Of a stretch of DNA of 64,000 nucleotides, positions 50,888 through 59,905 are shown one piece after another. A program made the translations under genes and the position numbers. The number at the start of each line of letters is the position of its first letter. Positions within the stretch are counted from its first letter, which is position 1. The DNA comes from AV80 sp035536995 (GTDB lineage: Bacteria > Verrucomicrobiota > Verrucomicrobiia > Chthoniobacterales > UBA10450). Where the stretch lies: assembly GCA_035536995.1 (NCBI GenBank), contig DATLNB010000043.1:35047-99046 (forward strand). Direction: 5' to 3'. The notes under the pieces are model-generated. The model saw only the letters and a program-made list of their open reading frames with translations. It did no database searches and was not told the origin of the DNA.

Positions 50888-52795
50888 GTGGCGGCTAAAA
50901 AGCGGCGCGGGAAATCTGGAAAAAGGGGCGGGTCTTCGCCCGGGGCAGGGAACCCTCGCGCATCGCAGCCCGGCCCAACCCTCGATCGTGCCGGGCTGTG
51001 GATCGCCGTGGCGCTCGTCGTGTCGACTTTCGCCGTTTACGGCCAGGTCCTCACTCATCGATTCATCAATTTCGATGACGATACCTATATCTGGGCAAAC
51101 CCCATGGTCGCAGCCGGCCTCACCTGGAAGGGTTTCGCCTGGGCCTTCACCGCTTTCCACTCGTTCAATTGGCATCCGCTGACCTGGCTTTCGCACATGA
51201 TCGATAGCCAGCTCTTCGGTCTCCACGCCGGCGGTCATCTCCTTGTTAACACAGCGCTGCATGCGCTGAATGCGGTGCTTCTTTTTTTCTTCCTCAACCG
51301 GGCGACCGGCGCGACGTGGCAGAGCGCGATCATCGCCGCTCTTTTCGCTCTGCATCCTTTGCATGCGGAATCGGTCGCGTGGGCCAGCGAGCGCAAGGAC
51401 GTCCTCTCCACTGCCTTTGGATTGCTTTGCCTGCTGGCTTACGGCCGCTACGCAGCCGCGCCCTCGTGGAAGAGATACGCCGCCGTCGCTTTGTGGCTTG
51501 CCCTGGGACTAATGGCAAAACCGATGCTGGTTACCTGGCCGTTCGTGCTGCTCTTGCTTGACTGGTGGCCGTTCAATCGAATTGCGGGGCCGCCGGCGAA
51601 TTCTGGAGGACGAAGCGCCCGCGGCGTCGTTTGGCCATTGATTCGCGAAAAGCTCCCCCTGTTCTTCCTCGTCATCCCCTCGATGTTCCTCACCTACCTC
51701 GCCCAGGCTCAGGGCGGCGCGACGAGGAGCTTGAGCGTCGAGCCGCTTTCCTGGCGTCTCGCTAACGCTCTCGTCTCGTATGCGAAGTATCTCGGTCTGA
51801 CTTTTTGGCCGCGAGACCTCTCCGTTTTCTATCCGGCTCTCCTGGGAACGATACCCATCTGGCAATGGATCGGCGCCCTTGTTTTGCTCGCGGCGATTTC
51901 ATTTCTCGTCGTCAGAAACGCTCGTGCCCGGCCATACCTGCTCGTCGGCTGGTTTTGGTTCGTTGGAACCTTGGTGCCGGTTATCGGCCTGGTCCGGGTC
52001 GGGAACCAGGCTTTGGCCGATCGTTACACCTACATCCCTTCGATCGGACTCTTTATCGCGATCGTCTTCGGGCTTGCTGAGCTCGTGGCCGCGTCGCGCC
52101 TTCGGCGTCTGGTTGCCATTTGTGCGTCGATCGTAGCCATCGCGGTGCTCGGGGGCCTCAGTGCAGTTCAGGTCAGTCGATGGCGAGACAGCGAGACCTT
52201 GTTTGGTTATGTCATTTCCATTAACCCCGCGAACGCCGTCGCCCAAAACAATCTCGGCACCGCTCTCGGCGCCCGAGGAAAGCACGCCGAAGCGCTGCCG
52301 TATTTCGCCGAAGCCGTGCGCCTCGAGCCTCGGTTTTTTGACGCGCTGGTGAATATGGGGCAGGCGCTGCGACACCAGGGTGAACCCGCGCAGGCGGTCG
52401 GTTATTTCGAGCGCGCGCTGGCGCTCTCGCCAAAGTCCGCGAAGACCCACTGGCAGCTTGGTCTGGCCCTGGAAACCATGGGGAACAATGAGGAAGCGAT
52501 GCGGCAGTTCCATGAAGCCGTAAGGCTCGCGCCCAAGGATTCCAACATGCGCATCAATCTCGGCACAAAGCTGGCGCAACAGAGTAGGTTCGCGGAAGCG
52601 GCCGAGCACTACGAGCAAGCGGTCCGGCTCGATCCGAACAGCGCCGAAGCCCACAATTATCTCGGTCTTGTCTTGTTCCCGTTGGGCCGGCCGGCGGAAG
52701 CTCTTCGCGAATTCTCCACCGCGCTCCGCCTCAAACCGGATTTTGCCATGGCCCGCGACAATGTCCGGCGCGTCGAGGAAAGTTTGCGGAAGTGA
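50888..52795 (+). CDS. TMTC-like membrane glycosyltransferase with TPR repeats
   Basis: A 635-residue protein. A basic N-terminus is followed by about ten membrane helices of GT-C type, with FINFDDDTYIWANP and WASERKDVLSTAF, typical of TMTC/O-mannosyltransferase-like proteins. At least five tetratricopeptide repeats cover about residues 445-630 (NAVAQNNLGTALGARGKHAEAL and similar). It may transfer a sugar from a lipid carrier to exported protein. The start is set by a GGAGG site. Confidence 0.85.
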   Translation: MAAKKRRGKSGKRGGSSPGAGNPRASQPGPTLDRAGLWIAVALVVSTFAVYGQVLTHRFINFDDDTYIWANPMVAAGLTWKGFAWAFTAFHSFNWHPLTWLSHMIDSQLFGLHAGGHLLVNTALHALNAVLLFFFLNRATGATWQSAIIAALFALHPLHAESVAWASERKDVLSTAFGLLCLLAYGRYAAAPSWKRYAAVALWLALGLMAKPMLVTWPFVLLLLDWWPFNRIAGPPANSGGRSARGVVWPLIREKLPLFFLVIPSMFLTYLAQAQGGATRSLSVEPLSWRLANALVSYAKYLGLTFWPRDLSVFYPALLGTIPIWQWIGALVLLAAISFLVVRNARARPYLLVGWFWFVGTLVPVIGLVRVGNQALADRYTYIPSIGLFIAIVFGLAELVAASRLRRLVAICASIVAIAVLGGLSAVQVSRWRDSETLFGYVISINPANAVAQNNLGTALGARGKHAEALPYFAEAVRLEPRFFDALVNMGQALRHQGEPAQAVGYFERALALSPKSAKTHWQLGLALETMGNNEEAMRQFHEAVRLAPKDSNMRINLGTKLAQQSRFAEAAEHYEQAVRLDPNSAEAHNYLGLVLFPLGRPAEALREFSTALRLKPDFAMARDNVRRVEESLRK

Positions 52796-52846
52796 CCTGT
52801 GGCGGCAGGCGTTGAGACGAATTCACTTCAGCGATAGAATCCACGC

Positions 52847-53062
52847 GTGATTCCCCGCATCCGAGAACTGCTCCACAGCACTCCCTTCGTTCCATTTGTC
52901 GTTCGCACGAGTGACGGCCGGGAATTCGTCGTTCCAACTCCGGATCACGCTGCCGTTCATCCGAAAGGCAGCTATTTCTACGTCTTCGGAGACGACGAAA
53001 GCAGCACCCGTATTGCCGGCTTGCACGTTGCGTCCCTCGTCGAAAAAAACGGGCAGGAGTAG
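52847..53062 (+). CDS. Conserved small hypothetical protein
   Basis: A 71-residue protein from GTG 52847: IRELLHSTPFVPFVVRTSDGREF, then VPTPDHAAVHPKGSYFYVF. The PF.PF.V...DGREF.V..P.HA pattern recurs in small unnamed proteins of this phylum (from memory). No domain function is known. Confidence 0.65.
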   Translation: MIPRIRELLHSTPFVPFVVRTSDGREFVVPTPDHAAVHPKGSYFYVFGDDESSTRIAGLHVASLVEKNGQE

Positions 53063-53150
53063 CGTAGGAGACGCGCTACCAGCGCCCTCGCCGGCCCGGA
53101 TTTCTCATCGAGATCGAGGCAATAGCCGTTCTGGAGGAACAATCGCAGTC

Positions 53151-53176
53151 GGAGGGACGTGCTTCTGCACGTCCGA
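53151..53176. repeat. Palindrome GACGTGCTTCTGCACGTC
   Basis: A GACGTGC/GCACGTC stem with a TTCT loop, followed by CGAAAG. An inverted relative (GTGCAGAAGCACGTCCCTCC) is at 63182-63201. Confidence 0.6.
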
Positions 53177-53196
53177 AAGTCCTTTTGACGCCGACC

Positions 53197-53556
53197 TCAG
53201 CCTTCCGACCTCTGCGCCCCGGCGAGCACCGCCATCAGCAAACACGCATAGGAAACGGCACGCACGATCGACCAGAAAAGTCCCGCGACCGTGAAGGCCC
53301 AGGCTCGTTGCGCTACGAGATGCCCGCCTACGACCCAGTTCTGGACCAGGGTTTGTCCAACCGGCATAAACACGCAAAGAACGAGGGCAATCCCAAACCC
53401 AAGCAGCGCCCAGCCAGCGGCGCGCGATTGAGTTTCGTTCCAGCGCCCCCACGTCACGATGCACCCGACCAGGCTCACCAGCAGTATCGGCAATTGCGCC
53501 ACGAACATGGTGAGCAACATCGTCCATTGAGCCGCATTATCGTTTAGTGAATTCAT
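53197..53556 (-). CDS. Hypothetical four-helix membrane protein
   Basis: A 119-residue protein with hydrophobic helices near 12-34, 46-66, 70-85 and 92-113. No family was recognised. The ATG at 53556 and good hydrophobic periodicity support it. It lies on the same strand as the small genes leading into the cassette array and might be an old cassette, though no attC site flanks it. Confidence 0.55.
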   Translation of the reverse strand: MNSLNDNAAQWTMLLTMFVAQLPILLVSLVGCIVTWGRWNETQSRAAGWALLGFGIALVLCVFMPVGQTLVQNWVVGGHLVAQRAWAFTVAGLFWSIVRAVSYACLLMAVLAGAQRSEG

Positions 53557-53720
53557 ATTCGTTATACGGTTGCATCGTTATATCGTCGCATCGATGCAGC
53601 TGCGAGTTTACGACGCGGCGTGGACAAGGGTTTTGCAGCTGAAATTCCTGCCTCGCCCCCAAATGCCGGTGTTGGAGGGACGACCGCCGTGTCGTCCTTA
53701 TCGATCTTCAGTAAACGCCC

Positions 53721-54020
53721 TCACCGTTGCTCAGCCGCTCGACTCCTGCGCGTCAGCGCCCTTCGCACGAGGTCGACCACCGCGCCGACCAGCGCCCATT
53801 GCAATCCTCCGATGAGAATTGCGCTGACCGCGTAGAGCACCTTCGAATCCGGACGGTCATCGATAAACAGATACGAAGAGGGAAAATCGATCAGAAAAAC
53901 TCCCATCCATTTCATCCCGCGTTCGATGCTGGTGCTGGTCGCCCACGAGATGTAGGTCCAGACAACAAAGGCGGCGTGAAGAACGAACAGCGAAACCGCA
54001 ATCGCCCAGCGCCTGAACAT
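53721..54020 (-). CDS. Hypothetical two-helix membrane protein
   Basis: A 99-residue protein from ATG 54020, with helices at about 5-28 (WAIAVSLFVLHAAFVVWTYI) and 62-85, and a basic end (RRALTRRSRAAEQR). The open frame extends further upstream but without coding character. It is unrecognised. Confidence 0.6.
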   Translation of the reverse strand: MFRRWAIAVSLFVLHAAFVVWTYISWATSTSIERGMKWMGVFLIDFPSSYLFIDDRPDSKVLYAVSAILIGGLQWALVGAVVDLVRRALTRRSRAAEQR

Positions 54021-54252
54021 CTGCGCAGCGTAGCGGGAGAGAAGAAAAGTAGGAAGTAGGATTTCGGCGGCGGCGCCGCGTGGTTGAGAGTCGATGGTTG
54101 AGAGTTGAGAGCCGGCAACGCCCATGTTCGCAAACTCCGTTTCTTTCGCACTGTAGCCACTCACTCCCGCAGGGCGACACGCCCGCGCGCCCGGTCGCAT
54201 TTCCTACTTCCTAAATTCTACTTTCTACTTTCTACTTTGGATCCCGCCTCCG

Positions 54253-54525
54253 ATGCGCCTCCTCCTCGAACTCGTCGTCGCCGCGGCGCTCATCGCGCTG
54301 GCGTGGAATAAATCCTTTAAAGACTGGGTTAGCGACCCAATGGCGATCGGCGCCCACCGCAAATCATCGTCGTCCGAATCGACCGCGCTGAAAACCAGGC
54401 CGCCCGCCCCGTTCGCGAACACCTCCGCAGCCCCGAAAGAATTCACCGGCCACATCTATTACACGGACGAGCAGGGGAAACGTTACTGGCTCGACGCACA
54501 GGGCCGTCGTCACTACGACAAGTGA
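54253..54525 (+). CDS. Small membrane protein, MRLLLELVVA family (copy 1)
   Basis: A 90-residue protein starting MRLLLELVVAAALIALAWNKSF, with one membrane helix, a linker, and a hydrophilic end GHIYYTDEQGKRYWLDAQGR that resembles a small beta unit. A second gene with nearly the same first 22 residues is at 63472-63723. The 3' end overlaps the convergent SH3 gene by 13 bp. Confidence 0.65.
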   Translation: MRLLLELVVAAALIALAWNKSFKDWVSDPMAIGAHRKSSSSESTALKTRPPAPFANTSAAPKEFTGHIYYTDEQGKRYWLDAQGRRHYDK

Positions 54526-54863
54526 GATAGCGGTCGCACATGAGTCTCTGGGATCCAGCCTTCCCGGCGCGAGTCGAGACGAACATAGACCCAGCCATCC
54601 AACGACTGAAGGAGAACGCCCCGGTCGCTCACGGTCACCGTCAATTCCAACGCCGAATAAGGACGCAGGCTCGTCGTGGTTGCCGCTCCAGTGTTAGCCA
54701 GATAAGAGCGGTGCACCCAGCCCTCTTTACCGGAGGGCGCACGACACCAGAACCACCCCGGAAACTCAGCGTCGCCGCGCTCCACTTGGAGGACAGCTCC
54801 AGCCTCGAAGGAAATCGGATCCGGATACTGCGCCGTGTATGCCTTGATTACCTCGATCTTCAT
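54513..54863 (-). CDS. Two-SH3-domain protein
   Basis: A 116-residue cytoplasmic-looking protein with two SH3-like units. Residues 1-56 (IKAYTAQYPDPISFEAGAVL ... GWVHRSYL) hold the ALYD-type start and GWVP/H end; residues 65-116 (LELTVTVSDRGVLLQ ... EGWIPETHV) are a second, weaker unit. It may bind proline-rich or cell-wall ligands. It is 10 bp downstream of the next membrane gene on the same strand. Confidence 0.75.
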   Translation of the reverse strand: MKIEVIKAYTAQYPDPISFEAGAVLQVERGDAEFPGWFWCRAPSGKEGWVHRSYLANTGAATTTSLRPYSALELTVTVSDRGVLLQSLDGWVYVRLDSRREGWIPETHVRPLSHLS

Positions 54864-54873
54864 TTGCGTCGGG

Positions 54874-55194
54874 TTATCGCGCGTTCGATCCGTCCTGCTG
54901 CTCCGTCTCGTCTTTGGCGTCGCGGTAATTCAGATACCACGCCAGGTAGAGTGGCCAAAGGGCAACCTGAAGGACAAAAAGAATTGGGTGCCGGACAAAA
55001 ACCTGCGTCCAGGCCGACCCTGCTCGAAGCCGGCGTTGATTCGCGTCGCGGGGCTTGTCATTCGGAAGCCAATTTTTGGTCCAGCTGAATGCGGAAGAAA
55101 CGAAGAGCACGAAAACCAGGCCGACGATGAAATAGGAACCCACGGCCGCCGTGACCACGATCTCCCAAAATCGGTCCCTCACTTCGCGCAACAT
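54874..55194 (-). CDS. Hypothetical membrane protein at the left end of the cassette array
   Basis: A 106-residue protein with helices at about 10-35 and 68-90. Its ATG at 55194 follows one base after a GTTAGAC core (55196-55202, minus strand), the same start geometry as the clear cassettes to the right. It may be the last recognisable cassette, joined to the SH3 gene after loss of its own attC. Confidence 0.65.
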   Translation of the reverse strand: MLREVRDRFWEIVVTAAVGSYFIVGLVFVLFVSSAFSWTKNWLPNDKPRDANQRRLRAGSAWTQVFVRHPILFVLQVALWPLYLAWYLNYRDAKDETEQQDGSNAR

Positions 55195-55432
55195 TGTCTA
55201 ACGACATCCGAGATCAGCGGTCTGCGCGCGGCCTATCGATTCATCTAACGAGACCCAGGATTACGTGTCCCGCCAACGCGGGATTCGCTCGCCGCGCCGT
55301 AGCTTCTCCAGACGAGGGCATACCGGCCACTTCAGCGCGGCGGAACTCGATATAGAGCGTGTCAGTGTCTTGCAAAGAGGGAATCTTCACGGCCGAAGGA
55401 GCGGTCCAAGCCCCGCTCGTCCGAACTGAGTC

Positions 55433-55801
55433 CTACTCATCGAGCCAATCGAACGAGCCCGTGATCTTTTTTCCGTCGATCGTCAGTACGCCCTTCTTCT
55501 TTTTGACTGAGAGCGAAAAAGACGCGGGCAGATCCGGCTCTTTGTCTTTATTTGTGAAGCGCATCTCCAGGACCCGGGTCTTGTCGTCGAACTTTTTCAC
55601 CTGAATATGATCGTGCGGAACCATGACCCGGTCTTTGCCCCCGGGCGCCGACAACCGCACGTGGGCCACCCCCGGCTTGTCCCCATGGCCGACCAGGACA
55701 TAAAGGTAGTAACCACCGCCGTCGAAGATGAGGTCCTCCGTGGCCTGCACATTTAAAGCTCCTGCCAGGACCAGAATTGCCGAAAGAAGAAGCGATTTCA
55801 T
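55433..55801 (-). CDS. Cassette gene: small exported protein
   Basis: A 122-residue protein with a signal peptide (1-20, LLLSAILVLAGALNVQA) and a beta-rich domain with FDGGGYYLYVLVGHGDKPG and many Lys residues near the end. It is unrecognised. It lies between a weak site on its left (55196-55249) and the degenerate long attC on its right (55820-56065). Confidence 0.7.
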   Translation of the reverse strand: MKSLLLSAILVLAGALNVQATEDLIFDGGGYYLYVLVGHGDKPGVAHVRLSAPGGKDRVMVPHDHIQVKKFDDKTRVLEMRFTNKDKEPDLPASFSLSVKKKKGVLTIDGKKITGSFDWLDE

Positions 55802-55819
55802 GAGTGGTATTTATCAATT

Positions 55820-56065
55820 ATCGAACGGACTGGCAATAGAGCCGAGACATAGACCTGAGCGCTGTAGCGACGGCGCTCTGTCGCGGTGCGGAGCGTCGCG
55901 TTAAGACCGCAAGGTTGGATGCCGTGAGCTGGGAAACAACAGGATAACGGCACAGCCGCGGGGGCAGTGGTGACTGAGCGGGAGTGAAAGAATCAACGAG
56001 CCGCAACTAAATCAAGAAAATGAGCGGTCGCGCGGCCGCCGAATTCGCTCCATCGACTGGCAGGC
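55820..56065 (-). other. attC-like site, degenerate, long form
   Basis: Cores are degraded (GTTCGAT at 55820-55826 and GCCTGCC at 56059-56065, minus strand), but ATGGAGCGAATTCGG and CGCTCATTTTC remain. About 185 bp of extra DNA, related to the inserts at 59017-59243 and 61966-62040, sits on the R' side. Confidence 0.6.
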
Positions 56066-56079
56066 GGTTGGCGTATGCT

Positions 56080-56547
56080 CTAGTCCCGCCCTTCCACGGG
56101 CTTAGTGACCTGTCCCGCGGCAATCCTCCATCCGTCCGATTGCTTTACCGCGACAACGACCATCGCTCTGTCGGCGGAGGGGATAGGCGTGCCATCTTCA
56201 GCGCGACCCGCAAGTGATGAATGGAAGAATATCACCGCTACGTCGGCGCCTACGGACTGGATCTTCGTGTCGCTCTGAGTGACCGTCGTGTTCTTAGCCC
56301 AGGAAGCATGCGCCTCCGCAAGCTCCCGAACTAAGGCAGTGCGACCCTCTGCTCTGACTTCAGCGGTCGGAACCCAGACGACTTCCTCAGTGAAGAGGCG
56401 ATCGAATGCCTTCGGGTCATGCGTGTTCCAGGCCTGCGCAAAGTCGTCAACTATTGCGGCGGCGCTTCTACTCTGGGCGCCGACAGAGCCAGGAAAGATT
56501 ACGAACAGAACGAGTGACGCGAGTAATGTGAGGCCGGGTTGTAACAT
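56080..56547 (-). CDS. Cassette gene: exported NTF2-like/SgcJ family protein
   Basis: A 155-residue protein from ATG 56547, with a signal peptide (1-24, LTLLASLVLFVIFPGSVGAQ) and an NTF2-like cone fold: IVDDFAQAWNTHDPKAFDRLF, then a C-terminal sheet MVVVAVKQSDGWRIAAGQ. Such folds bind small ligands or act as enzymes; the substrate is unknown. No attC separates it from the metallo-hydrolase gene 51 bp upstream, so the two may share one cassette. Confidence 0.8.
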   Translation of the reverse strand: MLQPGLTLLASLVLFVIFPGSVGAQSRSAAAIVDDFAQAWNTHDPKAFDRLFTEEVVWVPTAEVRAEGRTALVRELAEAHASWAKNTTVTQSDTKIQSVGADVAVIFFHSSLAGRAEDGTPIPSADRAMVVVAVKQSDGWRIAAGQVTKPVEGRD

Positions 56548-56598
56548 ATTGTTTATCTGCACGGCAGTGGAAGTCGGTGCAATACACCTGTCGATGCT

Positions 56599-57600
56599 TC
56601 AAACGCGCCGGCGGCGTAGCAACCGACGCACACCCCACACGATAAGAATTAATACCGCGAGCGCGAAAATGCCCTGCGCGACAAGGTTGCGAATAGGATG
56701 GCTAAGAATGTAATTCGGATGCCGTGCGTAAAAGCCGTTGAAATTTTCGAACGCCGCGGGCAACGCGGTCAAATCTTCTTTGGCCAGCTCGAGCCTGCGT
56801 TCATTGGGATGGTGGCGCGATCTGAATGGGAAGGCCTGTCCGGCTTTGTTCAATTCGATGTGGCCGCCCAGGATCCAGGTGAGCGGCCGGGTCTTCAAAA
56901 ACTCGACAACCCGCAGCGCGCTTTCGCGGTAAGCCGCGGCATCTTCAATCAGCAGCCGGGCCGGCATAAGGAAATCTCCCGAGAACAGAAGCCCCGTCCT
57001 GTTGTCGTAGAATGCCAGGTGGGTCTCGTTGTGTCCTGGCGTCGGAATTACATCCACAGTTCGGCCGCCCAGATCCACCTGTGCGATCCCGTTGGGCCAG
57101 TTAGTGAAACCGAAGAACGCTCGCACTCCCTCCAAATCGAAGGGCACGATCTGGACCGACGGAACGGACGCGAACTGAGGATCGCCGGCGCGATGATCTG
57201 AATGGCGGTGGGTGTGCGCCACGAGTAGTGGAAGCTTCTGCAGGTTCTTATCCGGCAATAGTTCCACGACCGTCTTCGCGAGAGGCATCTCTTTCGCGTC
57301 CGCGACAGCGCCGGTATCGATGAGAAGCGCTTTGTCGGAGCCGACCAGAAGGTAAAGGAAATTTGCTTCGAAGGTTGCGCAAGGACTCTGGCGCAGGATA
57401 AAAGTCTGGGGCTCGTAGGCATGGACTTGAAGCGGGTTCTGCGGCGATGCCGTGCAATCAGAAGCTCCCTCATTCCAGTGCACATCCAACGATCCAGGCA
57501 CTGGCTGTGACGAGGCCAGCGTTGCTGTCAGGAGAAAGATCCACGCCGCTACCCCGGTCACCAGTCTCCAAAGCACGCAAATACGGAGGTGTGAACGCAT
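56599..57600 (-). CDS. Cassette gene: MBL-fold metallo-hydrolase
   Basis: A 333-residue exported or membrane-bound enzyme with N- and C-terminal hydrophobic helices. The metallo-beta-lactamase fold has HTHRHSDH (metal site), PTPGHNETH, SGDFL and GGHIE. The C-terminal helix and RRLLRRRR end suggest an anchor. The substrate is unclear; the sequence does not look like a true beta-lactamase. At 1 kb it is the largest cassette gene. The start is 12 bases past the R' core at 57613. Confidence 0.88.
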   Translation of the reverse strand: MRSHLRICVLWRLVTGVAAWIFLLTATLASSQPVPGSLDVHWNEGASDCTASPQNPLQVHAYEPQTFILRQSPCATFEANFLYLLVGSDKALLIDTGAVADAKEMPLAKTVVELLPDKNLQKLPLLVAHTHRHSDHRAGDPQFASVPSVQIVPFDLEGVRAFFGFTNWPNGIAQVDLGGRTVDVIPTPGHNETHLAFYDNRTGLLFSGDFLMPARLLIEDAAAYRESALRVVEFLKTRPLTWILGGHIELNKAGQAFPFRSRHHPNERRLELAKEDLTALPAAFENFNGFYARHPNYILSHPIRNLVAQGIFALAVLILIVWGVRRLLRRRRV

Positions 57601-57612
57601 ACGAATGTCGAG

Positions 57613-57742
57613 GCCTAACGAGACATGCGGTCAGCGACGGCGGATGACGAAGCGCTCACGCTTCTGTTTTCGACTTTGTTGCATTCACTTCCGGTTTTTC
57701 ACCCTTCGGCTTCGTTCGTCGGTCTCATCGATTGGTCAGGGC
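57613..57742 (-). other. attC-like site with degenerate R''
   Basis: R' core GTTAGGC at 57613-57619 (minus); the R'' side reads CCCTGAC at 57735-57741, two bases off consensus. CCGCCGTCGCTGACC is conserved. It separates the DUF998 and metallo-hydrolase cassettes. Confidence 0.7.
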
Positions 57743-58356
57743 GTTTGACGGGCGCCCGGCGACGGGTCGCGGTAGAGCGCGTACCCGATAAGCGCCACCC
57801 AGAGGAAGAAGCAGGCGAATCCAAGACGTTGACCCAAGCCCGGAGCGTTACCACTGCGCAGGAACCCGGTAAGAATCGACGCTCCGGTCAGAGCCAGAGA
57901 CGGCCAGACCATGGGCTGCCATTCGCGAGCTTTTCGCATGATCCGGGGGAGCGAAAAGGCGGCCACCAAAAACGCCACGAAGCTCCCGAGGCTGCCGATG
58001 GTGTGAACAATCATTGTCGGGGACGTGCGGTTATCGAAGTCTCCCGGAAAGAGGCCGGACAACGCGATCAAGAGGCCGGAGAGAACAAGGGCCGCGCCCG
58101 GCAAGAGAGCACCCCGCTCAGGCCCAAAGCGTTTCCGGACGCCGAGTCCAAGCAGCGCAACAACCAAACCAGGAATGATATAACCGAAAACACTCCACGC
58201 CCAGGCGCGTGGCGCGTCGACCGAGCCGAGTTCGCTGATCGCCTTTGTCAGGTGACTGTACTCGGGCCGCATCGCCGACATTGTCAGGTACACGCCCGTG
58301 AAGAGCAGCGGGTTGAACATCGCCAGAAGGCCAATTGTCCGATTCATCGGAGCCAT
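57736..58356 (-). CDS. Cassette gene: DUF998 membrane protein
   Basis: A 206-residue membrane protein from ATG 58356 (ATG 58347 is an alternative), with about six helices and the DUF998 hallmarks HLTKAISELGS, FDNRTSPTMIVHTIG and GLFPGD. The function is unknown. The stop codon falls in the degenerate R'' core of the following attC site. Upstream is the attC at 58368-58534. Confidence 0.85.
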   Translation of the reverse strand: MAPMNRTIGLLAMFNPLLFTGVYLTMSAMRPEYSHLTKAISELGSVDAPRAWAWSVFGYIIPGLVVALLGLGVRKRFGPERGALLPGAALVLSGLLIALSGLFPGDFDNRTSPTMIVHTIGSLGSFVAFLVAAFSLPRIMRKAREWQPMVWPSLALTGASILTGFLRSGNAPGLGQRLGFACFFLWVALIGYALYRDPSPGARQTP

Positions 58357-58367
58357 GCTAGCTGGAG

Positions 58368-58534
58368 GTCTAAGGAGACACAAGGTCAGCCCCGAATGCG
58401 TTCGGGGCGAGCCCGGAAGCGGCCGCGCAGCCAAAGCGTGGGTGGCGAAATCGCAAAGGTCATTCGCAGCCTTGTCCGCCGCCGCACGGACTCGCCGTGG
58501 CGAGCTCGCCCTCGGCTGTGCTGTCTGGTTAGGC
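58368..58534 (-). other. attC-like site
   Basis: R'' core GCCTAAC at 58528-58534 and R' CTTAGAC at 58368-58374 (minus; one mismatch). The inner part diverges from the other sites and includes facing arms CCCCGAACGCATTCGGGG, a 7-8 bp hairpin. Confidence 0.7.
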
Positions 58535-58551
58535 CTACTCTTGGAGTAGGT

Positions 58552-59007
58552 CTATCTATCACGAGATTTCATTATGCCGAGGCCGTCCTTCGCCGTTCCG
58601 TTGTCCTTGCCTACCGTGGACCCTCCGCCATTGAAACTGATCGGTATGTTGTAAAAACGTCCAGGTCGGCCTGGTCTTGCGCGCCACTCTCTTAACGCGG
58701 TGACGCTGGCATGATCGAGTATTTTGCTGCCGGAAGTGTCTGCTATCTCGACTCGAGCGACCGTCCCGTCCGCGTTTAGGGTCACGCGGCAGAGGGCCCG
58801 CCCTTCGATGCGCCTCGACCCAGTGCTCGTGCGCACCCAAGCATCTGCAGGGTAGCGGGGCGGCGGCATGTAGGTAAACACATCGCTGAGGCGATTCAAA
58901 GTATCAGCCGGAGCGGTTGCCACGATAACGAGCAGCACGAGAGAGATGACTGCCCGCGGCAAATAGCCCCATTTGAAATGTATCGGTGGATTTGTTGCGT
59001 CTGGCAT
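58552..59007 (-). CDS. Cassette gene: TonB C-terminal-like protein
   Basis: A 151-residue protein with one membrane helix (about 14-33) and a C-terminal TonB-like domain: RRIEGRALCRVTLNADGTVARVEIA, then SGSKILDHASVTALREWR. TonB domains contact outer-membrane receptors. Here the long Pro-rich spacer of TonB is missing, so it is more likely a stand-alone energy-transducer-like protein. The ATG is 2 bases past R' (GTTAGGCCTATG). Confidence 0.85.
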   Translation of the reverse strand: MPDATNPPIHFKWGYLPRAVISLVLLVIVATAPADTLNRLSDVFTYMPPPRYPADAWVRTSTGSRRIEGRALCRVTLNADGTVARVEIADTSGSKILDHASVTALREWRARPGRPGRFYNIPISFNGGGSTVGKDNGTAKDGLGIMKSRDR

Positions 59008-59009
59008 AG

Positions 59010-59393
59010 GCCTAACGAAAGTGGAACGGACTGGGAATGGAGCCGCTGGGAAGCGAGCGACATAGATGGGCAGAGCCGCGAGGGTGAGGCTTTGGGGAAA
59101 AAGGCGAATCAAGCGGTGACATAGACCTCAAGACCGGAGGTTGAATACCGTGTGCTGGGTAGCACCGGGATAGACGGCAAAGCCGCGAGGGTAGCGGAGA
59201 GTGAGCGGGCGCGAAGGAATCAACGAGTCGCGCGAGTTCATCAATAAGATGAGCGACGCCTGGCCCGCGGAGGCGGGTAAACTGTGGCGCGCGTCGGTTT
59301 CAGTTTTCTACTTTCACTTTCAGCCTTTCCTCGTGCGGTCCGCCAGCCTGCTCGCGAAAGCTTTCAGAGTTCGCTCCATCGCATGGTTAGATG
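59010..59393 (-). other. attC-like site, 384-bp long form
   Basis: Good cores: R'' ATCTAAC at 59387-59393 and R' GTTAGGC at 59010-59016. The R'' half (59244-59393) matches the site at 61430-61596. The rest (59017-59243) is an insert shared with two other sites. It fills a 410-bp gap with no gene. Confidence 0.8.
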
Positions 59394-59417
59394 ACGGGGT
59401 GGAGTGGTTGGTGACAT

Positions 59418-59765
59418 TCATTCCGAGGTAAACATATACTTCGACACTAATTTGTCGTTCGCGTCGAAATAGAAAGCGTAACGCACGAGAAAAAAACTGT
59501 AACTGTCACAAGTTGTGGCGGTGGGAAATTGCTCGTTTTCGGACCGGTCTGGAGGTTTCGCAGAGCTCGGCCGACCGATGAACTCCTCTACGATCGCACG
59601 GCTGTCACCGACTTGAGCCGTCTCGTACGCCCGAACTGCGCGGTCATGCCTGCTAGGCGTGGCAAAAAACCAAACGAGCGATCCTGAGAGCACCGCAGTG
59701 AGGATCGGCAATCTCCAACGCCTGATCCCTGATTGGGTGGCGCTTAATGCGGGGGGCGAAGTCAT
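59418..59765 (-). CDS. Cassette gene: membrane-anchored hypothetical protein
   Basis: A 115-residue protein with one helix (about 18-37, LPILTAVLSGSLVWFF) and an outer domain AVRAYETAQVGDSRAIVEEF, recalling SmpA/OmlA-like beta-lactamase-inhibitor folds (weak). The ATG shares two bases with the R' core (GTTAGATG). Confidence 0.8.
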   Translation of the reverse strand: MTSPPALSATQSGIRRWRLPILTAVLSGSLVWFFATPSRHDRAVRAYETAQVGDSRAIVEEFIGRPSSAKPPDRSENEQFPTATTCDSYSFFLVRYAFYFDANDKLVSKYMFTSE

Positions 59766-59887
59766 CTAACGAGAACAAGATGAGCGACGGCGGACGGGAG
59801 CGCGCGTCGCTCGGAATGGAAATATCGAAGTCATGTCAAAAGTGAAGCGCACAGCGGTCCGCCGTTCGCTCCATCGCTTGGTTAGGT
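59764..59887 (-). other. attC-like site (124 bp)
   Basis: R'' ACCTAAC 59881-59887, R' GTTAGAT 59764-59770. Inner arms GAGCGAACGGCGGAC and GTCCGCCGTCGCTC pair with one unpaired A. Nearly identical to the sites at 60420 and 60843. Confidence 0.9.
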
Positions 59888-59905
59888 GATCGCGTTGATT
59901 CGAGG

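Noticed and set aside
57625..58695. A 356-codon plus-strand open frame across the cassette array
   Set aside because: It reads through an attC site and antisense to the DUF998 cassette; composition is non-protein-like.
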